Below are positions 1-8,539 of a stretch of 64,000 bases of DNA, one piece after another. The position numbers were made by a program, and so were the translations under genes. The stretch's first letter is position 1. Each line of letters starts with the position of its first letter. Under the pieces are notes generated by a model, which saw only the letters and a program-made list of their open reading frames with translations, was not told the origin of the DNA and did no database searches. The stretch is from Pigmentiphaga kullae (GTDB lineage: Bacteria; Pseudomonadota; Gammaproteobacteria; Burkholderiales; Burkholderiaceae_B): contig NZ_SGXC01000001.1 in the NCBI RefSeq assembly GCF_004216695.1, positions 2,356,001 through 2,420,000 on the forward strand, given 5' to 3'.

Positions 1-526
1 ACTCTCCCTCCGACAACTCGGAGGCGATGCCGTTGTAGGCCTGCATGACGGCGTGGTCCTGGTAGAAGGCACAGGCCTCCTGGGTAATAGGGGGGATCGG
101 CTTGCCCAGCGACGCGTAAGTGGTGCCGTACAACGAATGCGAATGGGCGGCCGCCACTACGTCGGGCCGTGCGCGATGAATGCGCGAATGAATGGAGAAG
201 GCCGCGGCGTTGACCGGATGACGGCCTTCGACGATACGGCCGTCGTGGTCCACCAGGACCAGGTCCGACACCTTGACTCGGCTGAAGTGCAGGGCCAGCG
301 GGTTTACCCAGAAGTGGTCGGGCAGGACGGGGTCGCGGCAACTGATGTGTCCGGCGATGCCGGCGTCGAAGCCATGCATGGAGAAAATGCGCAGACAGGC
401 AGCCAGCCGCTGCTTGCGATGCAGGCGTTCGGCGTGCGGGTCGTCGAAGCGCGGCGGCTCCGGTATGGTGAGTCCCTCGGGCCGGACTTCGAGCAACATG
501 CCGGGCTGCGGGGCAGGGGCGTTCAT
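1..526 (-). CDS. Class II aldolase/adducin-family protein (3' end cut by window edge)
   Basis: The reading frame opens at an ATG preceded by AAGGAG and runs leftward off the window, giving 175 visible codons of a family usually about 230-260 residues long. The visible part has the family pattern: an N-terminal region reading 'GFDAGIAGHIS', then 'FWVNP', and an 'AAAHSHS' histidine pair that would bind the catalytic divalent metal. Family members are fuculose- or ribulose-phosphate aldolases and also decarboxylases of dihydroxylated aromatic acids, such as the PhtC type acting on 3,4-dihydroxyphthalate. It begins 10 bases after the Bug receptor and is the last visible gene of the Rieske oxygenase operon, so a decarboxylase or C-C lyase acting after ring hydroxylation is a reasonable inference. 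The exact substrate is unknown. Confidence 0.85.
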   Translation of the reverse strand, partial: MNAPAPQPGMLLEVRPEGLTIPEPPRFDDPHAERLHRKQRLAACLRIFSMHGFDAGIAGHISCRDPVLPDHFWVNPLALHFSRVKVSDLVLVDHDGRIVEGRHPVNAAAFSIHSRIHRARPDVVAAAHSHSLYGTTYASLGKPIPPITQEACAFYQDHAVMQAYNGIASELSEGE

Positions 527-536
527 GGCGGACTCC

Positions 537-1541
537 TTATTCGGGCTTGATGTTGGCGGTCTGGATGACCTTGGTGAAACGCTCCCCTTCGGTCTGGATG
601 ACTCGCGACAGCGCCGCCGGTCCATTGTCGGCCGGTCCGATGCCGAGCGCGCGGCCGCCGGCATCGATGCCCAGGGTTTCGAGCTTGCCTTTCACGTCGG
701 GCAGTTCGACGATGCGCGCCACCTCGCGTTGTACCTTGGCGACCACGTCGGGCGGGGTGCCGCTGGGCGTGAACAGCGCGATCCAGCCGGCGAAGTCGTA
801 GCCCGGCACGCCGGATTCGGTCATGGTTGGCACGTCAGGCATCAGCGACCACCGCTGCGCCGTGCTGACGGCCAGCGCTCGCGCCTTGCCGGCTTTCATC
901 TGCGTGATGACCGGAGCCGGATCGAGGAACAGCATCTGCACATCGCCGGAGGTCAGCGCGGTCAGCGCCTGCACGCTTCCCTTGTAGGGAATGTGGGTGA
1001 CTTCCACGCCGGCCGTCTGCTTGAACATCTCGCCCGCGAGTTGGAACAGGGTCGAAGCCGAGCTGTAGTTGAGCGACTCGGTCCTGGCAGCGGCGATCAA
1101 TTCCGATACGGTCTTGACCTTCATCGACGGCTGCACCGCCAGGACGAGCGGAAAGCTTCCCATGATGGCGATGGGCGCGAAGTCGCGTTTCGCGTCATAG
1201 GGCAGGGCCTTGTAGATCACGGGATTGATCGTCATGGCGCTGCTGGCTCCCACCAGCAGCGTGTGGCCGTCAGGGGCGGCGCGTGCCACCGATTCGGTGG
1301 CGATGATGGTGCTCGCGCCGGGCTTGTTGACCACCACCACGGGCTGGCCCCAGGCCTGCTGCAGGTGCTGGGCCACCATGCGTGCCAGGATGTCGGTGCT
1401 GCCGCCCGGAGGAAAGCCCAGCACGATCTGGATGGGCTTGCTCGGGTAGGTATCGGCCGGGGCTGCGCCCGCCGGGAGGGCCAGACAGGCCAATGACATG
1501 ACAGCGGTGCGCATCCGCGCCAGGTGGGTTCTGCGGTTCAT
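537..1541 (-). CDS. Bug/TctC-family tripartite tricarboxylate transporter substrate-binding protein
   Basis: This is a 334-residue secreted receptor. It has a basic N-terminus and hydrophobic signal peptide ending near 'GAAPA' (about residue 29), then the family hallmarks 'YPSKPI', 'PPGGSTDILAR', 'PDGHTLL' and 'HIPYKG'. Bug proteins bind organic acids or amides in the periplasm and pass them to a TctAB-type permease or signal their presence. The reading frame is open upstream into the beta-subunit gene, but the start at 1541 follows AAAGGAGG and begins a proper signal peptide. It lies 80 bases after the beta subunit and directly before the aldolase gene, in one leftward operon. No TctA/TctB gene is nearby. 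The likely cargo is the aromatic substrate of the Rieske oxygenase (inference). Confidence 0.93.
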   Translation of the reverse strand: MNRRTHLARMRTAVMSLACLALPAGAAPADTYPSKPIQIVLGFPPGGSTDILARMVAQHLQQAWGQPVVVVNKPGASTIIATESVARAAPDGHTLLVGASSAMTINPVIYKALPYDAKRDFAPIAIMGSFPLVLAVQPSMKVKTVSELIAAARTESLNYSSASTLFQLAGEMFKQTAGVEVTHIPYKGSVQALTALTSGDVQMLFLDPAPVITQMKAGKARALAVSTAQRWSLMPDVPTMTESGVPGYDFAGWIALFTPSGTPPDVVAKVQREVARIVELPDVKGKLETLGIDAGGRALGIGPADNGPAALSRVIQTEGERFTKVIQTANIKPE

Positions 1542-1621
1542 TTGTCGCCTCCTTTTCGTTGCGGCGGGGGCTCGATGCGTGCGTGGCGCATCGTCATGGC
1601 CCATGGGGATTGCGCTGCTTC

Positions 1622-2119
1622 CTACAAGTTGTAGAAATCGAGTTTGGCGTTCAGATAGTCGTTCAGCAGCAGGACCTTCTTGCGCACGATGCGCCAGGAC
1701 CCACCCACCAGTTGCCAGTCGTGTTCCTGGCGGCCGAAGTAGATCTCGACCTCTTTTTCCTTGGGTAGGAATTGCTGGGTTGTCCAGTTCGACCGCAGCT
1801 TGAGCAGGGTGGGGCCCGAACCTTCGGCCAGGCGTATGTTGGTGACGGCGTGCTGGGTGCGAGGCAGCACCGCCGAGGCCACCGAGCGCCGCGACTGCAC
1901 GCGCCATACCCGGTCTTCCAGGCCGGCCCGGGTGCGGTAGTAGATCAGGGAAAGCTCGGCGCGCGGGTCGCTGGTGGGTTCGTCTTCGTTGCGCCAGGCG
2001 GGCACCCAGTACTCCGCGTCCGGCGTGAAAAGGGCCAGCCAGTCGTCCCAGCGGCGTTCGTCCAGCAGCGCGGCCTCGCGGTACAGCAGCGCAGCGCCCA
2101 GGATGGAGTCGGAACTCAT
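1622..2119 (-). CDS. Aromatic-ring-hydroxylating dioxygenase, small (beta) subunit
   Basis: This 165-residue protein has the usual size and pattern of RHO beta subunits (SnoaL/NTF2-like fold). Near the N-terminus it reads 'REAALLDERRWDDWLALF' followed by 'YWVPAW', and towards the C-terminus 'VGGSWRIVRKKVLLL'. The beta subunit is structural in alpha3beta3 oxygenases. Its ATG overlaps the alpha-subunit stop by four bases (ATGA), so the two are translationally coupled and should be made at equal stoichiometry. Confidence 0.92.
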   Translation of the reverse strand: MSSDSILGAALLYREAALLDERRWDDWLALFTPDAEYWVPAWRNEDEPTSDPRAELSLIYYRTRAGLEDRVWRVQSRRSVASAVLPRTQHAVTNIRLAEGSGPTLLKLRSNWTTQQFLPKEKEVEIYFGRQEHDWQLVGGSWRIVRKKVLLLNDYLNAKLDFYNL

Positions 2120-3477
2120 CGTCCGCCCTCCCGGCCGGTGGCCTTTGCCACCGCATCGTCGTTGGCCCCCTTGACCATCAACCGCCTCCATTCGCGGTAG
2201 CCCGAATGGAATACGGTTTCGTCCTGAATGGCGACGTCGCCGTACTGGCTGGTGGCCGGTTCGATGCCGAGCTGCTTCGCCAGCGCGTTGGCGCCGCGCC
2301 GCACGCTGGTCATCCCGCGCGCATAGCCCTGGGTCCAGCCCACGTCCTGGGCCCGGTAGCCGGTCTGGCAGTCTTCGTAGCAAGTGGTGTCGTCCGGCGT
2401 CGCCAGTCCCGAGCTGTTGAAGAAATCCTCGAACTGCCGCAATCGCAACTCGCGCGCTTCGGGCGGTTCGCCCTTGGGCGCGATGACGTAGCTGCGCATC
2501 TCGGTGCGATCCACCGCCAGGGGGCGCAGCACCCGCAACTGCAACGAGGCGTTCTCGGCGAACTGGACGTTGGGGAACAGCACCACGTTGCGTGTGTCGA
2601 GCATCAGGCCGGCACGCGTCTCGCCCACCCGCTGCCGCAGTTCATCGACGAGTCCATAGAGCGGGCGGATCTGGGGCAGGGGATTGCGGGTCCAGACCGC
2701 CGCATGGCCGTTGCCGAACGTGAAGCCGCCGCGCTGCCGGTAGGCCGCGAAATCGATGGTCGCCAACTGGTTCTGCGACTCTCCGGATTGGCGCTGCTTG
2801 ACGATCTTCATGAAGCTGGGGTGCACCGAGGTCAGGTGGTAGCCATCCAGGGCGTTGTCCAACTGCATCTTCCAGTTGCCCTTGTACACATAGGTGGACG
2901 AACCCGGGAGCAACTCGATGCCATGGGGGCTCTGATCCAGTATCAGGTCCAGGAAGAAGCGCGTGTCGCCCAGGTGCTCTTCCAGCGGCGGCACGTCGGC
3001 GCCAAGGCTGCCGAACATCAGGCCGCGGTACGAAGCAAAGCGCGCCACCGGTACCAGATCGTGGTCTTCGCGTTCGAAGGCTTCGCTATAGCCGCCATCC
3101 TTATGGTCCTTGATGCTGGCGCAGCGGCCGTTGCTGTGGAACGTCCAGGCGTGGTAGGCGCATACGTGGACCCGCGCGTTACCGCGCTCGCGCTGCGTCA
3201 ACACGGCGCCGCGATGACGGCAGGTATTCAGGAAGGCCCCCACCTTGCCGTCGCCGTCGCGCATCACCAGTACGGGCTGGCGGCCGATCCATGTGGCGAG
3301 GTAGTCGTGCGGCCGCGCGATCTGGTCCTCGATGCCCAGGAAGACCCACGTGCGCTCGAAGATGTATCGCATCTCGAGCGCAAATATGGCGGGGTCGCGG
3401 TAGACGTCGCGGTGCACCGTGAAGATGCCTTGGTCGGGGTCGTCGACAACGCAGCCTGCCAGCGCCTCTGCGAGCAT
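2116..3477 (-). CDS. Rieske aromatic-ring-hydroxylating dioxygenase, large (alpha) subunit
   Basis: This 453-residue catalytic subunit carries a complete Rieske [2Fe-2S] motif, C86-x-H88 then 17 residues to C106-x2-H109, and the mononuclear iron ligands D211/H214/H219 in 'DGYHLTSVH'. It would insert O2 into an aromatic ring at the cytoplasmic mononuclear Fe(II), using electrons from a reductase. The start at 3477 follows AGGAGG; an upstream in-frame ATG would run into the promoter palindrome and is less likely. It heads the operon alpha-beta-Bug-aldolase and is divergent from an IclR regulator. No ferredoxin or reductase gene is visible, although the operon may continue beyond the left edge. 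The substrate cannot be read from sequence; benzoate-like aromatic acids fit the context. Confidence 0.93.
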   Translation of the reverse strand: MLAEALAGCVVDDPDQGIFTVHRDVYRDPAIFALEMRYIFERTWVFLGIEDQIARPHDYLATWIGRQPVLVMRDGDGKVGAFLNTCRHRGAVLTQRERGNARVHVCAYHAWTFHSNGRCASIKDHKDGGYSEAFEREDHDLVPVARFASYRGLMFGSLGADVPPLEEHLGDTRFFLDLILDQSPHGIELLPGSSTYVYKGNWKMQLDNALDGYHLTSVHPSFMKIVKQRQSGESQNQLATIDFAAYRQRGGFTFGNGHAAVWTRNPLPQIRPLYGLVDELRQRVGETRAGLMLDTRNVVLFPNVQFAENASLQLRVLRPLAVDRTEMRSYVIAPKGEPPEARELRLRQFEDFFNSSGLATPDDTTCYEDCQTGYRAQDVGWTQGYARGMTSVRRGANALAKQLGIEPATSQYGDVAIQDETVFHSGYREWRRLMVKGANDDAVAKATGREGGR

Positions 3478-3490
3478 GCTTGCCTCCTTT

Positions 3491-3530
3491 TTGTTATATA
3501 ATATATAATGATGTTCGTTATTTAATAACG
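3491..3530. promoter_or_regulatory. Divergent promoter/operator between Rieske operon and IclR gene
   Basis: This AT-rich block stands out from its GC-rich surroundings. It contains TATAATATATAATG-like runs at 3496-3510 (possible -10 elements on either strand) and an inverted repeat CGTTAT-TTA-ATAACG at 3516-3530. The position between divergent genes suits an IclR-family operator. Binding by the adjacent regulator is inference. Confidence 0.55.
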
Positions 3531-3546
3531 ATGATAGGCAGCATGG

Positions 3547-4338
3547 ATGCACGCCGATATGCCGACTAACCCTGAGAAACACGCCGCCGGCGCCCGCAAG
3601 ATTCAGTCGCTCGAGGTGGGATTCCGCCTGGTGCGCGCCGTCGAGGAAGCGGGCCGGGCGCTATCCTTGAAGGAAGTGGCCCAGCAGGCCGGCATGGTGC
3701 GCAGCAATGCCCACCTGTATCTGTCCACCTTCGTGGAGCTGGGCGTCCTGGCGCGCGACGGCAATGGCCACTACCTGTTGGGGCCGTATGCCCTGCAACT
3801 GGGACTGGCTGCGCTGAAGAAATCGAACGTGGTCGACGTTACCGATGTCCCCATGCGCAGCTTGCACGCCGCCACCGGGCATCACGTGCATCTCTCCATC
3901 TGGGGCAACTATGGGCCTACCGTCGTCAAGAACCTGGAGGGAGCGTGCCCGGTGCCGGTGCCGGTGCGCATAGGTTTCGTGGTGCCGCTGTGCTCGTCGG
4001 CGACCGGGCTGGTGTTCCTGGCGCATCAGAGTCCGGCGCTGACCGGGCCCTTCGTGGCCAAGGAACGTGCCGGTGTGTCTCGGGACGCCGACTTCGCTGC
4101 CCGCCTGCAGGCCGTACATGATCAGGGGTACGCCATGACCGAGGCCGAGTTCTATGCCGATGCGGGATGCTGCGCGCTGGCGGCTCCCATTTTCGACCAC
4201 ACGGGGCACATTTGCGGGGCGCTGGCCGTGCTGGACCTGTCGGCGCGCATGGGCTCGGCGCAACGGGTGGAAAGCTTGGCGCTGCTCAGGCAGGCGGTGC
4301 AAGCCACGCAGGGGATGCTGGGCTATCGGCAGGAATGA
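3547..4338 (+). CDS. IclR-family transcriptional regulator
   Basis: This is a 263-residue IclR protein. It has an N-terminal winged helix-turn-helix ('ALSLKEVAQQAGMVRSNAHLY', roughly residues 38-59) and a C-terminal ligand-binding GAF-like domain that includes 'CCALAAPIFDHTGHICGALAV'. It is transcribed divergently from the Rieske oxygenase operon and probably regulates it in response to the aromatic substrate. The start at 3547 is the first ATG; an ATG four codons later (3559) is equally possible, since neither has a strong ribosome binding site. Family members can repress or activate, and the sequence does not show which. Confidence 0.9.
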   Translation: MHADMPTNPEKHAAGARKIQSLEVGFRLVRAVEEAGRALSLKEVAQQAGMVRSNAHLYLSTFVELGVLARDGNGHYLLGPYALQLGLAALKKSNVVDVTDVPMRSLHAATGHHVHLSIWGNYGPTVVKNLEGACPVPVPVRIGFVVPLCSSATGLVFLAHQSPALTGPFVAKERAGVSRDADFAARLQAVHDQGYAMTEAEFYADAGCCALAAPIFDHTGHICGALAVLDLSARMGSAQRVESLALLRQAVQATQGMLGYRQE

Positions 4339-4341
4339 GCA

Positions 4342-4376
4342 GGGCCCCGGATGCCGACGTGCGGCGTCCGGGGCCC
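4342..4376. terminator. GC-rich hairpin between convergent genes
   Basis: The arms 4342-4356 and 4362-4376 are 15 bases each with a 5-base loop, and only one pair is not Watson-Crick. The hairpin lies between the ends of the IclR gene and the oppositely oriented stress-protein gene. It has no T-tract on either side, so a bidirectional terminator or mRNA-end stabiliser is inferred from position and symmetry only. Confidence 0.55.
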
Positions 4377-4395
4377 CTGATGTGCCGGCCGTGGG

Positions 4396-4884
4396 TCAGC
4401 GGGCGGGCGCGGCGGCCTTCTTTTCTTTCTCTTCTTTCACGCGGTAGACCAGGACGGCGACGTGGGCCAGGGACAGGACCTTGGCGGTGACGCTGCCCAG
4501 CAGCAGGCGCGAGAGGCCGCTGCGGCCGTGGCTGCCGATGAAGATCAGGTCGCAGCCGGTTTCGGCGGCGGCCTGGACGATGCCGTCGGCGACGTTGAAG
4601 TTGGAGACGGACAGCGCGGTGCTCTTGACGCCGGCGGTGTCGGCGCGGCTGGTGACGGCGTCCAGGTACTTGGCGGCCTGTTCGGCCGAGGCCTTCTCGT
4701 AGGCGTCGTCGGTGATCGCGTAGGCGGCGGCCATGCCGTCGAAGCCGATGGTGGCGGCGAAGGGCTGGGTGACGTGCAGGGCCACGATTTCGGCGTTCAC
4801 CGAGCGGGCGAAGCTGACGCCGGCGTTGGCGGCCTGGGCGGACAGCGGCGAGCCATCGGTGGGGATCAGGATTTTCTTGAACAT
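4396..4884 (-). CDS. Universal stress protein (UspA family)
   Basis: This is a 162-residue single-domain USP. The N-terminal beta strand reads 'KKILIPTDGS', and the ATP-binding signature G-x2-G-x9-G-S is present as 'GSHGRSGLSRLLLGSV' (about residues 128-143), suggesting an ATP-binding UspFG-like type. These small cytoplasmic proteins dimerise and support survival under stress. A lysine/glutamate-rich tail ('KEEKEKKAA') extends the C-terminus slightly. The start follows AAGGAG. It lies downstream of the esterase gene, with about 115 bases between them that can hold its own promoter. Confidence 0.93.
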   Translation of the reverse strand: MFKKILIPTDGSPLSAQAANAGVSFARSVNAEIVALHVTQPFAATIGFDGMAAAYAITDDAYEKASAEQAAKYLDAVTSRADTAGVKSTALSVSNFNVADGIVQAAAETGCDLIFIGSHGRSGLSRLLLGSVTAKVLSLAHVAVLVYRVKEEKEKKAAAPAR

Positions 4885-4987
4885 GACGTTTTCTCCTTGA
4901 AGATCACGAAGATGACCGCTCGAACGCCGGTGCGGTGCGCGGGCGTTTTCGTTACCGCGCAGTACACCACATCTTGGGCGGCTGTGT

Positions 4988-5003
4988 CTTGATCGGCATC
5001 AAG
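4988..5003 (-). terminator. Small hairpin at the end of the esterase gene
   Basis: The inverted repeat CTTGAT-CGGC-ATCAAG straddles the esterase stop codon. It is short, with 6-bp arms and no T-run, so termination or mRNA-end protection is only a possibility. Confidence 0.25.
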
Positions 5004-5670
5004 CCAGTACCTTGCGCAGGAAGGCCGAGATGTCCCCGAGTTCCGGCGCACAGACCGAATGGGGCATGGGGTAGGCATGCCATTCGACGTCGTAGCCTTC
5101 CTGCCGCAGCAGGTCGCGCGAGGCCGTGGCACGGTCGAGCATGACGATGGGGTCGGCGGTGCCGTGGCCCATGAAGATGGGCGTGCCGGCGTTGGCGGGG
5201 CTGCGTTCCGCGGCGAAGGTGGCGGCCAGGGGCAGGTAGCCGGACAGGGCCACCAGGCCGGCGAGTTTGTCGCGCAGGCGCAGCCCGGTGTGCAGGGTCA
5301 TCGCGCAGCCCTGCGAGAAGCCGGCCAGCACGATGTGTTCGGTGGCGATGCCGCGCTGGTTTTCGCGCGCGATCAGGTTTTCGACCAGGCGCTGCGAGGC
5401 GCGGATGCCGGCATCGTCCTCGCGCCGGACGAGGTCGCTGACGATGATGTCGTACCAGGCGCGCATGGCCATGCCGCCGTTGATGGTCACGGGCTGCACG
5501 GTGGCGTGCGGGAAGACGAAGCGCACGGGTGGCAGGCCGTGCAGGTCCAGTTCGGGGACGATGGGCTCGAAGTCGTGGCCGTCGGCGCCCAGGCCGTGCA
5601 GCCAGATCACGGCGCGGGTGGGATTCGGGCCGGTTTCGGCCTGGACGCAGTCGAGCAGGGTATCGGTCAT
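4999..5670 (-). CDS. Carboxylesterase/phospholipase-type alpha/beta hydrolase
   Basis: This is a 223-residue hydrolase of the short carboxylesterase (EstB/YpfH, abhydrolase_2) family. The catalytic triad is visible: nucleophile S119 in 'AGFSQG', D173 in 'HGTADPIV' and H204 in 'PMPHSV'. An oxyanion-hole segment 'WLHGLGADGHDF' sits near residues 23-34. Family members are cytoplasmic and hydrolyse short acyl esters or act as lysophospholipases/thioesterases. It follows mogA by 30 bases in the leftward darP-mogA-esterase run, an arrangement that looks transcriptional rather than functional. Confidence 0.9.
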   Translation of the reverse strand: MTDTLLDCVQAETGPNPTRAVIWLHGLGADGHDFEPIVPELDLHGLPPVRFVFPHATVQPVTINGGMAMRAWYDIIVSDLVRREDDAGIRASQRLVENLIARENQRGIATEHIVLAGFSQGCAMTLHTGLRLRDKLAGLVALSGYLPLAATFAAERSPANAGTPIFMGHGTADPIVMLDRATASRDLLRQEGYDVEWHAYPMPHSVCAPELGDISAFLRKVLA

Positions 5671-5700
5671 GGCGTTCTCGATGAAGGAGGGTGCCGGCGC

Positions 5701-6345
5701 TCAGGGCGCGGGACGGATCGCCGTCTTGGGGCGGAACGCCTTGCACACGGTCTCGTCGGTTTCGACGTAGGGGCCTTCGATGAGCTGGATGCAATAGGGG
5801 ACGGCGGCGAAGATGCCGGGCACCGCCAGCTTGCCGTCGGCCTCGCGCAGTCCTTCCAGGGTCTCGCGGATGGCCTTGGGCTGTCCGGGCAGGTTGATGA
5901 TGAGGGCGGCGCCGTCCGCCGCCGACGCGCCGCGTTCGCGGATGACGGCGACCTGGCGCGACAGGATGGCGGTGGGTACGAAGCGCAGCGAGATCTGGCG
6001 CATCTGTTCGCCGAAGCCGGGCATTTCCTTCGTGGCCACCGCCAGCGTGGCCTCGGGCGTGACGTCGCGCCGCGCCGGGCCGGTGCCGCCGGTGGTCAGG
6101 ATCAGGTCGCAGCCCACTTCGTCGCACAGTTCCGTGAGCGTGGCGGAGATGGCCGGCGCGTCGTCGGCGATCAGCCGCTCGACGTAGCGCACCGGCGTGC
6201 GCAGGGCGCCGTCCAGCCAGGCCTTGAGCGAGGGGATGCCTTCGTCGGCGTAGACCCCGCTGGAGGCGCGGTCGCTGATGGACACCAGGCCGCACAGCAG
6301 TTCGTCGGGATGGTTGCGCACGAGGCGCTTGGCGGAAGTGGTCAT
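5701..6345 (-). CDS. mogA: Molybdopterin adenylyltransferase MogA
   Basis: This is a 214-residue protein closely matching MogA. It has 'GLVSISDRASSGVY' near the start, the nucleotide-binding 'TTGGTGPARRDVTPEAT', 'MPGFGEQMRQISL' and 'NLPGQPKAIRETLEG'. MogA adenylylates molybdopterin before MoeA inserts molybdate, in the cytoplasm. The start at 6345 (MTTSAKRL) gives normal MogA length; an upstream ATG adds 19 residues with no family support and overlaps the darP end. It sits 13 bases downstream of darP and upstream of the esterase. moaC lies about 10 kb away in this window, so cofactor genes are dispersed. Confidence 0.95.
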   Translation of the reverse strand: MTTSAKRLVRNHPDELLCGLVSISDRASSGVYADEGIPSLKAWLDGALRTPVRYVERLIADDAPAISATLTELCDEVGCDLILTTGGTGPARRDVTPEATLAVATKEMPGFGEQMRQISLRFVPTAILSRQVAVIRERGASAADGAALIINLPGQPKAIRETLEGLREADGKLAVPGIFAAVPYCIQLIEGPYVETDETVCKAFRPKTAIRPAP

Positions 6346-6358
6346 GGCGGCGGTGGGA

Positions 6359-6970
6359 TCAGTGTTCGTCTTCGTCGCCGTCGGGGGACGGCGACCCGGC
6401 ATCGGGGGCGGCCTGCAGCCGCTTGATTTCCTGGAACAGCGCGCGATAGTGCTTGCGCTGCGGCTCGCGCCCGGGCAGCAGGGCGGCGTTGGCGGCCTGT
6501 TCCTTGCGGGCGCCGCGTATCAGCGCCCGCAGGGGCTGTGCCTGGGCGTGCGGGTACAGGTCCATGAAGCCCGTGAAGTGTTCGTCGCTGGCCAGCAGGC
6601 GGTCGCGCCACAGTTCGAGCTGGTGGAACGCGGCGATCTGTTCCATGGATTCGCCGTCCCACTCGGCCAGCATGGCCTGGATGGGCTCGACGTGCGCTTC
6701 GCGCATCAGCTTGCCGACGTACTGCAGCTGCCGGCGCTTGCCTTCGTGGGAGGTGATGCGCTGGGCCTCGCGTATGGCGTCGTACAGGCGTTCGGCCAGG
6801 GGCAGTTGCCGCAGCTTGGCGTCGGGCAGCCCGACCAGGCGTTCCCCCAAGTCCTGCAGGGCGGCCATCTGCCGCTTGAGCTGCGACTTGCTGGGGGACT
6901 GGTATTCGCCGTCCGGATCGGCTTCTTGCACCGGGACCAGGGGCGATGGACTACGTTTGGAGCGGGACAT
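6359..6970 (-). CDS. darP: Ribosome-associated protein DarP (YjgA, DUF615)
   Basis: This 203-residue, highly charged, mostly helical protein has the DUF615/YjgA pattern: '[24 protein letters not shown]' near residue 25, '[14 protein letters not shown]', and '[14 protein letters not shown]'. DarP acts in late assembly of the 50S ribosomal subunit. It starts divergently from pmbA across about 115 bases; I recall this darP/pmbA neighbourhood as conserved in beta- and gammaproteobacteria. The C-terminal tail is acidic ('PDGDEDEH'). It leads the run darP-mogA-esterase. Confidence 0.93.
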   Translation of the reverse strand: MSRSKRSPSPLVPVQEADPDGEYQSPSKSQLKRQMAALQDLGERLVGLPDAKLRQLPLAERLYDAIREAQRITSHEGKRRQLQYVGKLMREAHVEPIQAMLAEWDGESMEQIAAFHQLELWRDRLLASDEHFTGFMDLYPHAQAQPLRALIRGARKEQAANAALLPGREPQRKHYRALFQEIKRLQAAPDAGSPSPDGDEDEH

Positions 6971-7086
6971 GGAAAATGGCGTGCTTCGACGGTAAGAAGG
7001 CTGACACCAGCTATCATAAAGCCTTGCCTTCCTGCCCGGGCCGCCTTGCCCGCATGTCCGGGCCGCCTCCTTCCCGAAGAAACTCC

Positions 7087-8478
7087 ATGGCCACTTCCCC
7101 GTCCCGCAAGAAAACGACCGCCGCGCCCACCCGTCCCGCGCTCGATACCGACCCCGCCGCGTTCCGCCAGTTGATCGAACGGGTGCTGGACGAATCCAGG
7201 CGCGTCGGCGCCACCGACGCCGCGGCCGAGGTGTCCGAAAGCCAGGGGCTGGCCGTGTCGGTGCGCCGGGGCTCGCTGGAAACCGTCGAACAGACGCGCG
7301 ACCGGTCGCTGGACATCACCGTGTACGTGGGGCAGCGCCGGGGCTCGGCCTCGACCTCGGACTTCTCGGACCAGGCGGTGCGCGACACCGTCCAGGCCGC
7401 CTTCCACATCGCCAGCCACACCGCCGAGGATCCGGCCGCGGGCTTGCCCGACGCCGACCTGCTGGCCACCGAATTCCCCGACCTGGACCTCTACCACCCG
7501 TGGAACCTGCCGGCCGAGGCGGCAGCCGAACTGGCGCTGCAGGCCGAGCGCGCGGCCCTGTCCACCGACAGGCGCATCGCCAACTCCGACGGCGCGTCCG
7601 TGTCCTCGTACGAAGGGCACTTCGTGATGGGGAACACCCGGGGCTTCCTGAACGGCTACCCGTATTCGCGGCATTCGCTGTCGGTATCGCCCATCGCGGG
7701 GCGTGGCAACAACATGCAGCGCGACGACTGGTACACCAGCGACCGCGACTGGGCCCGGCTGGCCGATCCCGTCAGCGTCGGCCGCTACGCCGCCGAACGC
7801 GCGCTGTCGCGGCTGTCCGCGCGCCGCATTCCCACCGGCAGGTATCCGGTGCTGTTCGAGGCGCCCCTGGCCTGCGGCCTGCTGGGCTCGCTCACGCAGG
7901 CCCTGAGCGGCGGGGCGCTGTACCGCAAATCCAGCTTCCTGGTCGACAGCCTGGGCCGGCAGGTCTTTCCCGCGCACATCGACGTGCTCGAAGATCCCAC
8001 CATCAAGGGGGCCCAGGGCAGCGGCGCGTTCGACGACGAAGGCGTGCGCACGCAGGCGCGCAAGGTCGTCGACGGCGGCGTGGTCCAGGGCTATTTCCTG
8101 TCCAGCTACACGGCGCGCAAGCTCGGCATGGCCACGACCGGCAATGCCGGCGGCTCGCACAACCTGGTACTGGCCTCGCGCAAGACGCGCCGCGGCGACG
8201 ATTTCCGCGCCATGCTGCGCAAGCTGGGCACCGGCCTCCTGGTGACCGAGCTGATCGGGCAGGGCATCAACTACGTGACCGGCGACTATTCCCGCGGCGC
8301 GTTCGGCTACTGGGTCGAGAACGGCGAGATCCAGCATGCCGTGCAGGAGATCACCATCGCCGGCAACCTGAAGGACATGTTCGGCGGCATCGCCGCGGTG
8401 GGGGCGGACACGCTTACGCGCGGCACCAAGACGACCGGGTCCATCCTGTTGCCGGAGATGTCGATCGCCGGACGCTGA
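7087..8478 (+). CDS. pmbA: Metalloprotease subunit PmbA/TldE
   Basis: This is a 463-residue TldE/PmbA family protein, with 'LESRR'-type N-terminal regions, 'SVSPIAG', '[12 protein letters not shown]', '[10 protein letters not shown]' and the conserved C-terminal '[18 protein letters not shown]'. PmbA forms a heterodimer with TldD; the zinc site is in TldD, and PmbA itself lacks an HExxH. The pair matures microcins and degrades unfolded peptides or antitoxins in the cytoplasm. The start at 7087 gives family length; the frame is open 47 codons further upstream but that extension overlaps darP and lacks family features. The partner tldD lies at 38627-40087. Confidence 0.94.
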   Translation: MATSPSRKKTTAAPTRPALDTDPAAFRQLIERVLDESRRVGATDAAAEVSESQGLAVSVRRGSLETVEQTRDRSLDITVYVGQRRGSASTSDFSDQAVRDTVQAAFHIASHTAEDPAAGLPDADLLATEFPDLDLYHPWNLPAEAAAELALQAERAALSTDRRIANSDGASVSSYEGHFVMGNTRGFLNGYPYSRHSLSVSPIAGRGNNMQRDDWYTSDRDWARLADPVSVGRYAAERALSRLSARRIPTGRYPVLFEAPLACGLLGSLTQALSGGALYRKSSFLVDSLGRQVFPAHIDVLEDPTIKGAQGSGAFDDEGVRTQARKVVDGGVVQGYFLSSYTARKLGMATTGNAGGSHNLVLASRKTRRGDDFRAMLRKLGTGLLVTELIGQGINYVTGDYSRGAFGYWVENGEIQHAVQEITIAGNLKDMFGGIAAVGADTLTRGTKTTGSILLPEMSIAGR

Positions 8479-8539
8479 AGGTCTTGCCGCCGGAGCGGGG
8501 CCGTCCGGCGTTTCGTGCGCCAGTCATCGGGGAAAGCCT

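Noticed and set aside
1542-2156. N-terminal extension of the first Bug receptor through the beta-subunit gene
   Set aside because: The extra residues are Arg/Pro-rich frame-shadow sequence; the internal ATG at 1541 has a strong ribosome binding site and starts a signal peptide.
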